DNA from: Coriobacteriales bacterium
GTDB taxonomy: Bacteria; Actinomycetota; Coriobacteriia; Coriobacteriales; UMGS124
Assembly: GCA_017515595.1 (NCBI GenBank)
Contig: JAFWFL010000025.1
Coordinates: forward strand, 1-62,545
Direction: 5' to 3'
Length of the DNA: 62,545 nucleotides
In this document: positions 25,003 through 33,766 of the stretch, one piece after another
How the letters are laid out: each line of letters begins with the position of its first letter
Position numbering within the stretch: position 1 is the stretch's first letter
The notes under the pieces: generated by a model
What the model was told of the DNA's origin: nothing
The model's input: the letters and a program-made list of their open reading frames with translations, nothing else
Databases searched by the model: none
Position numbers and translations under genes: made by a program

Positions 25003-27762
25003 TTACCCTCGGCGAACCAGTTTCACGGCCTCACTGCAGCGGCAGCAAAGACCGTCAGACTGCAACGTCCTGATGTTACGGCAGCGGGGGCACTTTTCGC
25101 CCGTTGCCGGATAAACACTGCACTCAAAATCTTGAGCTTCATGATAGGTCAGCGAAGATACAATGCAAAGCTCTGCGGTATCCACGCCGGATTCCTTAAG
25201 AATGCTCAGTATCTCTTGCGGAGCGCCTAGGTCTACAGAGGCTTCCATGCTCGATGAAATCTCGCCGTCTTCGAGCGTTTTCTTAACAGCATCGCGCATC
25301 TCAAGAATTGTCTCATATGTCTTAAGATAACCCTGGGCCTCTTTAAGATCCATGGGCGCCTTGTACCAATCAAGCAAAGCTGCAAACTCAACACCGCACT
25401 TAAGGCTCTCAGGCATGTACTCGAGAACTTCATCACAGGTATAAGCAAGAATCGGTTGAAGGTCGCGTACAAGCATGCTAAGAATCTCGGCAGCCACTGT
25501 CTGAGAACTTCTCCGCAAATGAGAATCGCTTGCGTCACAGTACATGCGGTCTTTGATGCAATCGAGATAGATGTTTGAGAGTTCTTTGGTGAACTCAAAT
25601 ATTGAGCGGTATACGCTATTAAATCTGTACTGAGCGTAAGCTTCTTCTACCTTAGCGTGAACGTCGCATGCACGGGCCAAAACCAGCTTATCAATAGCAT
25701 CGAGTTCTTCTACCGGTATAGCGTTCTTTTGGGCATCATAATCATTCAAAACCGAAAGCAAGAAACGCATGGTATTGCGCAGGTGACGGTAAGCCTCGCC
25801 TACACGCTTGAGAATCTCGTCATCAATTGAGACGTCGGCGGAAGTGTCTGTTGAGCTGACCCACAAACGAATAACGTCTGCACCAAGGGTATCACACACC
25901 TTGTTTGGATCAATTACGTTGCCGAGAGACTTGCTCATCTTGCGGCCCTGGCCGTCAAGGGTAAAGCCCTGGCTTACGACGCTCTTAAACGGCGGAACAT
26001 CGTATGCACCAATGCTTGTTAAGAGCGAACTTTGGAACCAGCCGCGATGCTGGTCTGAACCCTCAAGATACATATCTGCAGGGAACCGCAGGTAATCTCT
26101 TGTGCCAAGGACAGCGGTGTGAGATACGCCTGAATCCCACCATACATCAAGGATGTCGCGGTCTGCTACCAGATCATGGCCATGGCATGCCGGGCACTCA
26201 CAGGCATCACCCAGATACTCCTTGGGATCGCAGGTAAACCAGGCGTCAGAGCCCTTCTCTTTAAACAGGGCGATAACAGCGCTGAGGGTATCGTCATTCA
26301 TAACCTTTTCGCCACAGGTTGCGCAGGTAAAGCTTGGAATCGGAACTCCCCATGCCCTCTGTCTCGAGATGCACCAGTCAGGACGGTTCTCGACCATGGA
26401 ACCAATACGTTTTGCTGCATGGGCCGGATACCAGGTAACTTCTTCGTTGATCGCATGAAGAGCTTCTTCACGCAAACCGGTATTGTCCATTGAGACAAAC
26501 CATTGATCTGTTGCTCTGAAGATGACCGGATTCTTGCAGCGCCAGCAGTGCGGATAACTGTGTGTGAGCGGTTTCTTGAGAATCAGGCTTTTGCGCTGCT
26601 CAAGGAACTCGATGATTGGCTTATTGGCTTCATCAGTATCAAGACCCGAGAAGGGACCGCCCTTCCCAAGACCTTCACCAACATAGAAGCGGCCATTATC
26701 ATCAACAGGCATAACAATGGGGATACCAAAACGCATGCCCACATTGTAGTCATCAACACCGTGCCCGGGCGCACAGTGAACTGCGCCGGTACCGTCATCA
26801 AGGGTAACGTAATCGCCGTAGATGATCTTGCAGATCTCTCCGTCAAAAATGGGGTGCTTATAGGTACAGCCGCAAAGATCTTTGCCGCAAACAGTCCAAC
26901 CCTCAACAAGCTCATAATCCCAGTCAAATGACTCGCAAAGTTTTTGAGCAAGTACTTTTGCGACAATTTCTGCACGTCCCTCGTGTGCAATAGCTACATA
27001 TTCTGCATCAGGATTCAAAATAACGGCTTGGTTTGCAGGGAGTGTCCAAGGGGTTGTTGTCCAAATGATTACATCTGCAGGAAGCGTGAGGCCTTGCGGA
27101 GCACAGGTGAGTTCAAAGCGGACAAAAATCGAAGGTGATTCCTCGTCACCATATTCAATTTCTGCTTCTGCAAGTGCTGTATGACAGTTTTTGCACCAGT
27201 GCACGGGTTTGCGTCCGCGGTAAATAGCGCCTTTATCAAAAATCTTCTTAAAGATCTCAATATCTGCGGCATCATACTCATGGACAAACGTAAGATACGG
27301 GTCATTCCACATACCCATAACGCCCAGACGCTTAAAACCTTTACGCTGGACATCAATATTTGCAACAGCGTATTCCTGGCAAAGCTTACGAATCTCTGCC
27401 GTAGGGGTTTCGCGGAACTTCTTGGTGCCGAGAGCGGTTTCTACCTTGTGCTCAATCGGCTGGCCATGGCAGTCCCAACCCGGAACATACGGCGTTTGAA
27501 AACCTTGCATGGTCCAGTAGCGGTTGATAATATCTTTTGAAATTTTATTCATTGCATGCCCAATATGAATAGGGCCGTTTGCATACGGAGGACCGTCATG
27601 TAAAATAAATTGCTCGTGACCCTCGTTTTTCTTGAGCATGAGATTATATACATCTGATTCTTCCCAATGCGCCAAACGCTGCGGCTCTCTCGCCGCCAAA
27701 TTTGCACGCATGGGGAAATCTGTTTGAGGCAAGTTTAATGAATCACGAAAATCATTTGCCAT
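25003..27762 (-). CDS. ileS: Isoleucyl-tRNA synthetase
   Basis: A class I synthetase of 919 residues. HIGH is seen in PYANGPIHIGHAMNK, the CP1 editing domain in IWTTTPWTLPANQA, KMSKS in GRKMSKSLGNVIDP, and a C-terminal zinc ribbon is CPRCRNI...CCRCSEA. It is the bacterial type, predicted to be mupirocin-sensitive. GAGGGG lies upstream of the ATG. Only about 80 bases separate it from the next gene, so a T-box leader is not present. Confidence 0.97.
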   Translation of the reverse strand: MANDFRDSLNLPQTDFPMRANLAAREPQRLAHWEESDVYNLMLKKNEGHEQFILHDGPPYANGPIHIGHAMNKISKDIINRYWTMQGFQTPYVPGWDCHGQPIEHKVETALGTKKFRETPTAEIRKLCQEYAVANIDVQRKGFKRLGVMGMWNDPYLTFVHEYDAADIEIFKKIFDKGAIYRGRKPVHWCKNCHTALAEAEIEYGDEESPSIFVRFELTCAPQGLTLPADVIIWTTTPWTLPANQAVILNPDAEYVAIAHEGRAEIVAKVLAQKLCESFDWDYELVEGWTVCGKDLCGCTYKHPIFDGEICKIIYGDYVTLDDGTGAVHCAPGHGVDDYNVGMRFGIPIVMPVDDNGRFYVGEGLGKGGPFSGLDTDEANKPIIEFLEQRKSLILKKPLTHSYPHCWRCKNPVIFRATDQWFVSMDNTGLREEALHAINEEVTWYPAHAAKRIGSMVENRPDWCISRQRAWGVPIPSFTCATCGEKVMNDDTLSAVIALFKEKGSDAWFTCDPKEYLGDACECPACHGHDLVADRDILDVWWDSGVSHTAVLGTRDYLRFPADMYLEGSDQHRGWFQSSLLTSIGAYDVPPFKSVVSQGFTLDGQGRKMSKSLGNVIDPNKVCDTLGADVIRLWVSSTDTSADVSIDDEILKRVGEAYRHLRNTMRFLLSVLNDYDAQKNAIPVEELDAIDKLVLARACDVHAKVEEAYAQYRFNSVYRSIFEFTKELSNIYLDCIKDRMYCDASDSHLRRSSQTVAAEILSMLVRDLQPILAYTCDEVLEYMPESLKCGVEFAALLDWYKAPMDLKEAQGYLKTYETILEMRDAVKKTLEDGEISSSMEASVDLGAPQEILSILKESGVDTAELCIVSSLTYHEAQDFECSVYPATGEKCPRCRNIRTLQSDGLCCRCSEAVKLVRRG

Positions 27763-27843
27763 ACGGACACCCCTCTTCTCTGTTTATTTACCCGCTAAGG
27801 TTTCAATTTTATAAGCATATCATTATGTGACGTACACTATGCT

Positions 27844-29292
27844 TTAGTAATGGGTAATTACCACATCGCCTACATATACCATGCTATAAAGACTTTGTGC
27901 AGCATCAAACGGGAGGTTCACGCAACCATGGCTGCCATAACCAATTTGGTTACGGCCGTAACCAAAGGCCGGCTGCCAAGTTGCGTCATGCAAACCAACC
28001 ATATTGCCAATAAACGGCATCCAATACTCAACATAACTCTCATACTCGGGCAAACCCGTTGAAGGAACAATCTGCCCGCGTAACGTTACGGCACGGTCTT
28101 TCATATTGACCATATAAACACCGGTAGGCGTCTCATGGCCGCCTATTGCGCCGGAAACACAAGGACTTTCCCAAATAACGTAACCCGAGCTGTCATAGAA
28201 GCGCACATATTGCTCGGACAAATCGACATCAATATAGCGGGCGCCCCAATCCTGACCACCGGGGTTAATAACAACAGCATTCTGGTAGGTGGGAATCTCA
28301 ACGCTGCCCACGCGCGCGTTTACAATCGCATCGCTTACCACAGCAGCGAACTCAACGCTATCTACTCCCCAACCGTATGTTCCGCCACTTACGGTAATGT
28401 TCTTTCCATCAGGACGGGTATAGTTTCGTGTTGTACCTACGGAGTTTATTCTGTTTGCAATTTCTTTTGACCACTCGTCTACCTGATTCATATCCAAAAT
28501 AACATTACCGGCTGCAGTAAAAGAAACCCAGTCCTTAATAACCTGAGAATCCAGAACGGCAAAGGTTTCTCCTGCTATGGTGAAGGAGGTATTACAGCCA
28601 ATATACGTGTTGGCCTGTTCTTGTTTTCTTAAAAGCTGCGGGGAATCTGCTGCTACAGATTGCTGTACCAGATCATCGCTTGTGAGCTTTGCTATGGGAA
28701 TGTCTTTACCAAAAGCTCTTATAACGGCTTCTATTACCTTTGTGACATCGAGTTTTGTTCCAACGGTACCGGGGTCTATCATATACGTACCTGATGCTTC
28801 GTCATAATATACATAGGCATCTTTTGGATCAATTCCGCCCTCATTAAATGATTCAACCTCTTTTGTTACGGCAGAAGTTAGTTTTTCTGTATCAAAAGAA
28901 GACTTTAAAGCCTCGCCGGTATCATGATTGGCAAATATCTCAACAGGCCACATCCATATCTTATTCTTAGAGAGCGCTCGGTCTACCGCTCCGTCAATAT
29001 TGGAATACCGGCCCGCCTGTTCAGAGCTAATGGTAAATTTGACACCCTGTCCCGATACCAAAACAGCTGAGTCATCAACTGCTCCGGCCAGTTTCATTTT
29101 TGCTTCTGCCGCAGTTAAAAAAGAAACATCCTGGGTACCTATAGCGGTATTTGGCCAAAATCTGTTATAAAAATACAAACATCCTGCACCATATATCAGT
29201 GCCAAAGAACCCAAGACAGAAAGAATGACAATGAGCACTTTGCGCACATTGCCACTCTTCTTTTTTTGCATCATATGTTGGGGGGCAGCCAC
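27844..29292 (-). CDS. L,D-transpeptidase with PG-binding_4 region
   Basis: 482 residues. A cytosolic tail and one membrane helix (about 20-40) are followed by an extracellular region with a PG-binding_4-like segment and a C-terminal YkuD domain. The catalytic signature is GYGSHGCVNLP, with the nucleophile cysteine and its histidine. Such enzymes make 3-3 peptidoglycan cross-links or attach proteins. It starts at a GTG with GAGGA 8 bases upstream; an ATG 6 codons later is an alternative. It follows ftsH at a 136-base gap and precedes ileS. Confidence 0.92.
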   Translation of the reverse strand: MAAPQHMMQKKKSGNVRKVLIVILSVLGSLALIYGAGCLYFYNRFWPNTAIGTQDVSFLTAAEAKMKLAGAVDDSAVLVSGQGVKFTISSEQAGRYSNIDGAVDRALSKNKIWMWPVEIFANHDTGEALKSSFDTEKLTSAVTKEVESFNEGGIDPKDAYVYYDEASGTYMIDPGTVGTKLDVTKVIEAVIRAFGKDIPIAKLTSDDLVQQSVAADSPQLLRKQEQANTYIGCNTSFTIAGETFAVLDSQVIKDWVSFTAAGNVILDMNQVDEWSKEIANRINSVGTTRNYTRPDGKNITVSGGTYGWGVDSVEFAAVVSDAIVNARVGSVEIPTYQNAVVINPGGQDWGARYIDVDLSEQYVRFYDSSGYVIWESPCVSGAIGGHETPTGVYMVNMKDRAVTLRGQIVPSTGLPEYESYVEYWMPFIGNMVGLHDATWQPAFGYGRNQIGYGSHGCVNLPFDAAQSLYSMVYVGDVVITHY

Positions 29293-29405
29293 GTTCTGCT
29301 TCCTCTCCGTGAATCGAACAAAACGGCTTCTTTTGCCGAAAAATATTTAATAAACACTATAGCGGCATCACTCAAATGTTTGTGAACTATATGTGGTTAC
29401 AGCCT

Positions 29406-29432
29406 ATAAAACATCTTGTGTGCATGTTTTAT
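29406..29432 (-). terminator. Weak hairpin at the ftsH stop
   Basis: A perfect 9-bp inverted repeat (ATAAAACAT and its complement, 9-base loop) that includes the ftsH stop codon. The stem is A/T-rich and lacks a following U-tract, so its terminator role is doubtful. The remaining gap to 29292 shows nothing else clear. Confidence 0.3.
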
Positions 29433-31324
29433 TCTGACAGTTCCTGAGAAACGTCTCCCTGTTGCTGAGTATCGTTGAGCATGGCCATGAATTCATCGCC
29501 GGTAATGCTCTCTTTACGCATGAGATAGCCTGCAAGTTCATGGAGCTTAAAGCGGTTTTCTTTGAGGATTTGGCTTGCGCGTTCATATGCTTCGCCCACA
29601 AGTTTAACCACTTCTTCGTCAACCTTTTGGGCGGTTCCTTCGCTACAGGTAAGAGATGTATCGCTGTTGAGGTACGGGTTGTTTACCGTACCAAGCGCAA
29701 CCATACCAAACTGTTTGCTCATGCCAAAACGAGTAATCATATTACGTGCGAGCTTTGTAGCCTGTTCAATATCGTTTGCAGCGCCGGTGGTTGCAGAATT
29801 AAAGATAAGATCCTCTGCCGCGCGTCCTCCGCAAAGGGTCGAGAGTTTCTCGAGTGCTTCCTGCTCGCTCGTAAGGAAGTGTTCGTCTTCATCTACCTGC
29901 ATGGTATAGCCAAGCGCTCCTGAGGTCCTCGGTACAATGGTAATCTTGGTAACCGGGGCCGAATGCGATTGCTTGGCAGCGACAAGCGCGTGGCCAATCT
30001 CATGGTAGGCAACAATTTTCTTTTCTTTGTCGGAGAGCACGGCGTTTTTGCGCTGCTGGCCGGCAATGACTACTTCTACCGATTCATGGAGGTCTTCTTC
30101 TGTCACGCCTTTGCGGCCCATGCGTACGGCACGCAGAGCTGCTTCGTTTACAATGTTTGCAAGATCTGCGCCGCTTGCGCCTGATGTTGCGCGTGCCACC
30201 GAACCAAAGTCAACAGCTCCCGAGAACTTAACGTTTTTGGCATGCAGTTTTAAGATTGCCGTACGACCAGCCAAATCAGGGAGCTCAACATGCACACGGC
30301 GGTCAAAGCGTCCGGGACGCAACAATGCCGGGTCAAGTGTCTCAGGACGGTTGGTCGCACCCAAAACTACAATTCCTTTGTGGTTGTCAAAACCATCCAT
30401 CTCGGTGAGAAGCTGGTTTAAGGTTTGTTCGCGCTCATCATTGGAGGTAAACCCTGCGGTATCGCGACGCTTACCAATGGTATCAATCTCGTCAATAAAA
30501 ACAATGCAGGGAGCTTTGTCTTTTGCCTGCTTAAACAGGTCGCGCACCTTTGCGGCGCCACGGCCTACAAACATCTCGACAAACTCTGAACCCGATATCG
30601 AGAAGAACGGAACCTTTGCCTCGCCTGCCACAGCCTTTGCGAGCAGTGTTTTGCCGGTACCGGGAGGTCCTACCAAAAGAGCGCCGCGCGGAAGCTTTGC
30701 GCCAATCTCTTCATAGCGCTCGGGCTTGTCGAGAAAATCAACAATCTCGGTAAGAGCCTCTTTTGCCTCGTCCTGACCTGCAACATCGGCAAATGTCACA
30801 CCGGTTTCTTTTTGGGCAACAATCTTTGCACCTGAAGCACCAAGACCCTGGCCAAAGCCGCCAAAGCTCATAGAAGGTCCGTCTTCGCCGAGTTCCTTTT
30901 TAAGACGCTTGTTTATGCGCCAGCCAAACCAAACAAAAATGAGAATGGGCAGGAAGAACGTGAGCAAATAGATGAGCATGGTGTTCATGCCCGTATTCTC
31001 TATGTGTGTTGTCGCGGTTGCTCCGCAGGCCTCAAGCCTCGGCAAAAGCGAAGTGTCATCAGGCCAATAGGTAGTTGAGTAATAGAGCGTATTACCGGCT
31101 TCGTCTTTACTGGTAAAGGTAATATCACCGCTTGACAGATTATACTCTACCTGGTCAACCTGATTGGCATCCGCCATTTGCAAAAGCTGGGTATAGGGCA
31201 CCTTTGTTATGGGACTGCGTCCGAGTTGCGGAGCCAATAAGGTATTTAAAAGAACAAGCACTACCACGCCTATAAGAATATAGGCGATCATAGTGCGTCG
31301 TTTTTTGCTTTCGTTTACATCCAT
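29429..31324 (-). CDS. ftsH: ATP-dependent membrane zinc metalloprotease FtsH
   Basis: 631 residues. Two membrane helices (about 10-30 and 115-135) flank a small external domain. The AAA module has Walker A GPPGTGKT, Walker B CIVFIDEID and SRH RPETLDPALLRPGRFDRR (in parts). The protease domain has the zinc motif HEIGHA. It degrades damaged or short-lived membrane and cytosolic proteins. AAGGA lies 5 bases before the ATG. It stands alone here, without the tilS-hpt genes often found upstream in Gram-positives. Confidence 0.97.
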   Translation of the reverse strand: MDVNESKKRRTMIAYILIGVVVLVLLNTLLAPQLGRSPITKVPYTQLLQMADANQVDQVEYNLSSGDITFTSKDEAGNTLYYSTTYWPDDTSLLPRLEACGATATTHIENTGMNTMLIYLLTFFLPILIFVWFGWRINKRLKKELGEDGPSMSFGGFGQGLGASGAKIVAQKETGVTFADVAGQDEAKEALTEIVDFLDKPERYEEIGAKLPRGALLVGPPGTGKTLLAKAVAGEAKVPFFSISGSEFVEMFVGRGAAKVRDLFKQAKDKAPCIVFIDEIDTIGKRRDTAGFTSNDEREQTLNQLLTEMDGFDNHKGIVVLGATNRPETLDPALLRPGRFDRRVHVELPDLAGRTAILKLHAKNVKFSGAVDFGSVARATSGASGADLANIVNEAALRAVRMGRKGVTEEDLHESVEVVIAGQQRKNAVLSDKEKKIVAYHEIGHALVAAKQSHSAPVTKITIVPRTSGALGYTMQVDEDEHFLTSEQEALEKLSTLCGGRAAEDLIFNSATTGAANDIEQATKLARNMITRFGMSKQFGMVALGTVNNPYLNSDTSLTCSEGTAQKVDEEVVKLVGEAYERASQILKENRFKLHELAGYLMRKESITGDEFMAMLNDTQQQGDVSQELSE

Positions 31325-31381
31325 CTGATTCCTTCTTCTGCCTGCTCACGTAAGATAATCACTTGTTACCGTAGAGCAAGT

Positions 31382-31387
31382 ATTATA
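31382..31387 (-). promoter_or_regulatory. Possible ftsH -10 box
   Basis: A perfect minus-strand TATAAT about 58 bases before the ftsH start in the 87-base gap after ffh. No clear -35 is found at normal spacing. Confidence 0.4.
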
Positions 31388-31411
31388 TCCATCAATGAGT
31401 AAACCTATGCA

Positions 31412-32836
31412 CTACTTCATCATCTCGCGCATCATCTGCTGCAAATCACCCATATCCTGAAGACCGCCCATACCGCCCATCATGCTGCGCATGGCGGCAC
31501 GCTGGCTTTTGCGGCCTTTCTTTTTGCCGTTGCCGTCAGACATGGCAGAGCGCATTTTGCCCATCATCTTATTCATCTGATCAAACTGCTTCATAAGGTT
31601 GTTAACTTCAAAAACATCAACGCCGGCGCCGCGGGCAATGCGTGCTCTGCGGCTGCCATTGATAACCTTGGGCTTTTGACGTTCTTCCTTTGTCATTGAC
31701 ATAATAATGGCCTCGGTCTTGGTCATAATGGAGTCATCCAACTGACCTCCGGCCTGCTTCATGATTTTATCGCCACCGGGCAGAGCGCTCAAAAGACCTG
31801 CTACGCCACCAAGCTTTTTAATTGATTTCATCTGGGCGAGAAAGTCGTCAAATGTCATTCCCTGGTTGAGCATGCGCTCTGCAGCCAAAGCCTGTTCCTC
31901 GTCAACCTCGGCTTGAGCTTTTTCGATAATCGACACCATGTCGCCCATGCCAAGGATACGCCGGGCCATGCGGTCGGGATGGAAGACTTCAAACGCTGCG
32001 GGCTTCTCGCCTGTCGAAATAAACTTAATGGGTTTGCCGGTAACGCTGCGCACGGACAGAGCGCCGCCGCCGCGCGAGTCGCCGTCAAGCTTGGTCATAA
32101 TGACGCCGTCAAAGTCAACACGTTCGGCAAATGTCTGAACTACATTGACAATGTCCTGACCGGTCATGGAGTCTACCACCATGAGAATTTGGTCAGGTTT
32201 CACGGCATTCTTAATATCAACCGCTTCCTGCATCATGACTTCATCTATTTGCAGGCGGCCGGCAGTGTCGATGATGACCACGTCACGCAAGTTATCAATT
32301 GCTTCACGTACCGCTTCTTTTGCAATTTCTACGGGTTTCTTGCCGTCTCCGCGGTAAACCTTAACTCCTATTTCTCCGCCGAGAGTCTCAAGCTGATCTG
32401 CTGCAGCGGGACGGTACACGTCGCAAGCTGCCAAAAGCGGCGTGCGGCCTTGTGTTTTTAAGAGATATGCAAGCTTGGCTGCAGCCGTTGTTTTACCCGA
32501 ACCCTGAAGACCCACAAGCATAATGATATTGGGAATTCGGTTTGAGAGCACAAGACGCGACTCTGATGAACCCAAAAGCGTGGTGAGCTCGTCGAGAACA
32601 ACGCGTACAACGTTTTGTGCAGGCGTAAGCGATTCGAGTACCTCGGCCGACATGCAGCGTTCTTTACATGCGGCAACAAATGTTTTTACAACTTTAAAGT
32701 TAACGTCAGCCTCAAGCAATGCCATACGGACTTCACGCATTGCCACATTAATATCTTCTTCTGAGAGTCTGCCTTTACCGCGGAGGTTATCAAAGGTGTC
32801 TTGTAATCGCGATGAAAGACTTTCGAATACCGGCAT
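31412..32836 (-). CDS. ffh: Signal recognition particle protein Ffh
   Basis: 474 residues. The NG GTPase domain contains GLQGSGKTT, the DTAGRL motif and TKLDGDSRGG. The C-terminal M domain is methionine-rich (KMMGKMRSAM, RSMMGGMGG), the pattern that binds signal peptides and SRP RNA. It recruits translating ribosomes to FtsY and SecYEG. The ATG starts 2 bases after the ftsY stop with GAGGAG upstream. The SRP RNA gene is not in this window. Confidence 0.97.
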   Translation of the reverse strand: MPVFESLSSRLQDTFDNLRGKGRLSEEDINVAMREVRMALLEADVNFKVVKTFVAACKERCMSAEVLESLTPAQNVVRVVLDELTTLLGSSESRLVLSNRIPNIIMLVGLQGSGKTTAAAKLAYLLKTQGRTPLLAACDVYRPAAADQLETLGGEIGVKVYRGDGKKPVEIAKEAVREAIDNLRDVVIIDTAGRLQIDEVMMQEAVDIKNAVKPDQILMVVDSMTGQDIVNVVQTFAERVDFDGVIMTKLDGDSRGGGALSVRSVTGKPIKFISTGEKPAAFEVFHPDRMARRILGMGDMVSIIEKAQAEVDEEQALAAERMLNQGMTFDDFLAQMKSIKKLGGVAGLLSALPGGDKIMKQAGGQLDDSIMTKTEAIIMSMTKEERQKPKVINGSRRARIARGAGVDVFEVNNLMKQFDQMNKMMGKMRSAMSDGNGKKKGRKSQRAAMRSMMGGMGGLQDMGDLQQMMREMMK

Positions 32837-32838
32837 GT

Positions 32839-33753
32839 TTACTCCTCTTCACCTTTGATTAATGCCCGGGAAAACTCATGGGCTTCAAACTTTTTAAGAT
32901 CATCAATGGTCTCCCCCACTCCCACGCGGAATATGGGAAGATTCAGGTCATGGCTGACCGCAAGCGCGATGCCGCCTTTGGCAGTCCCGTCAAGCTTAGT
33001 AATAATAACACCGTCGACACCGAGAGCATCTTTGAACTCACGTGCCTGGTTCAAACCGTTTTGGCCGGTAGTTGCATCAAGCACCAAGACCACGTGAACC
33101 GGCATCTGTGCCCTCTTGCGCGTTACGGCAACAACTTTGCCAAGCTCACGCATGAGGTCGGTTGAGGTGTGGAGTCTTCCGGCTGTGTCAATCAGAACAA
33201 GGTCAGAGCCGAGTTTCTCGGCAGCGTCAAGCGTGTCGTAGCAAACGCTTGCCGGGTCGCTGCCGCGCTCGCGTTTAATAACTTCTACGTTTGCACGCTC
33301 GCCCCAAACCTCAAGCTGTTCTATTGCAGCTGCTCTGAAGGTATCGGCGCTTCCAATGATGGGCTTGCGTCCCAAAGACTTTGCCTCTGAAGCGAGTTTG
33401 CCCACGGTTGTTGTTTTGCCGGCGCCGTTCACGCCCACAAAAAGTACGCATGACGGATTTTTCTCAAAAGGATCGTTATCATTGGGAGCAAAGGCGTCTG
33501 CCATTAAGTCGACGAGCGCGTCTTCTACTTCTTTCACGCCGGTAAGCTCTTCGCGCTGCGACCGCTCACGGAGTCTTGTTACAATCTGATCTGTCGCACC
33601 TGCTCCGATATCAGCCATAATGAGGGTTGATTCGAGATCTTCCCAAAACTCGTCGCCTACTTTGGGTCCGATTTCGAACAATACGTTGAGTTCTCCCGTA
33701 ATCTTTTTACGGGTATTCTTAAGACCCTCGGAGAGTCTTTGAAACCAACCCAT
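32839..33753 (-). CDS. ftsY: SRP receptor FtsY
   Basis: 304 residues containing the NG GTPase only: N-terminal helices, Walker GVNGAGKTTT, DTAGRL and TKLDGTAKGG. It lacks the long acidic A domain of E. coli FtsY, as in many Gram-positives, where membrane contact relies on the N-terminal helix. A GGAG is 9 bases upstream of the ATG. It follows smc by 13 bases. Partners are Ffh (next gene) and SecYEG. Confidence 0.96.
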   Translation of the reverse strand: MGWFQRLSEGLKNTRKKITGELNVLFEIGPKVGDEFWEDLESTLIMADIGAGATDQIVTRLRERSQREELTGVKEVEDALVDLMADAFAPNDNDPFEKNPSCVLFVGVNGAGKTTTVGKLASEAKSLGRKPIIGSADTFRAAAIEQLEVWGERANVEVIKRERGSDPASVCYDTLDAAEKLGSDLVLIDTAGRLHTSTDLMRELGKVVAVTRKRAQMPVHVVLVLDATTGQNGLNQAREFKDALGVDGVIITKLDGTAKGGIALAVSHDLNLPIFRVGVGETIDDLKKFEAHEFSRALIKGEEE

Positions 33754-33766
33754 AACCCATCACTCC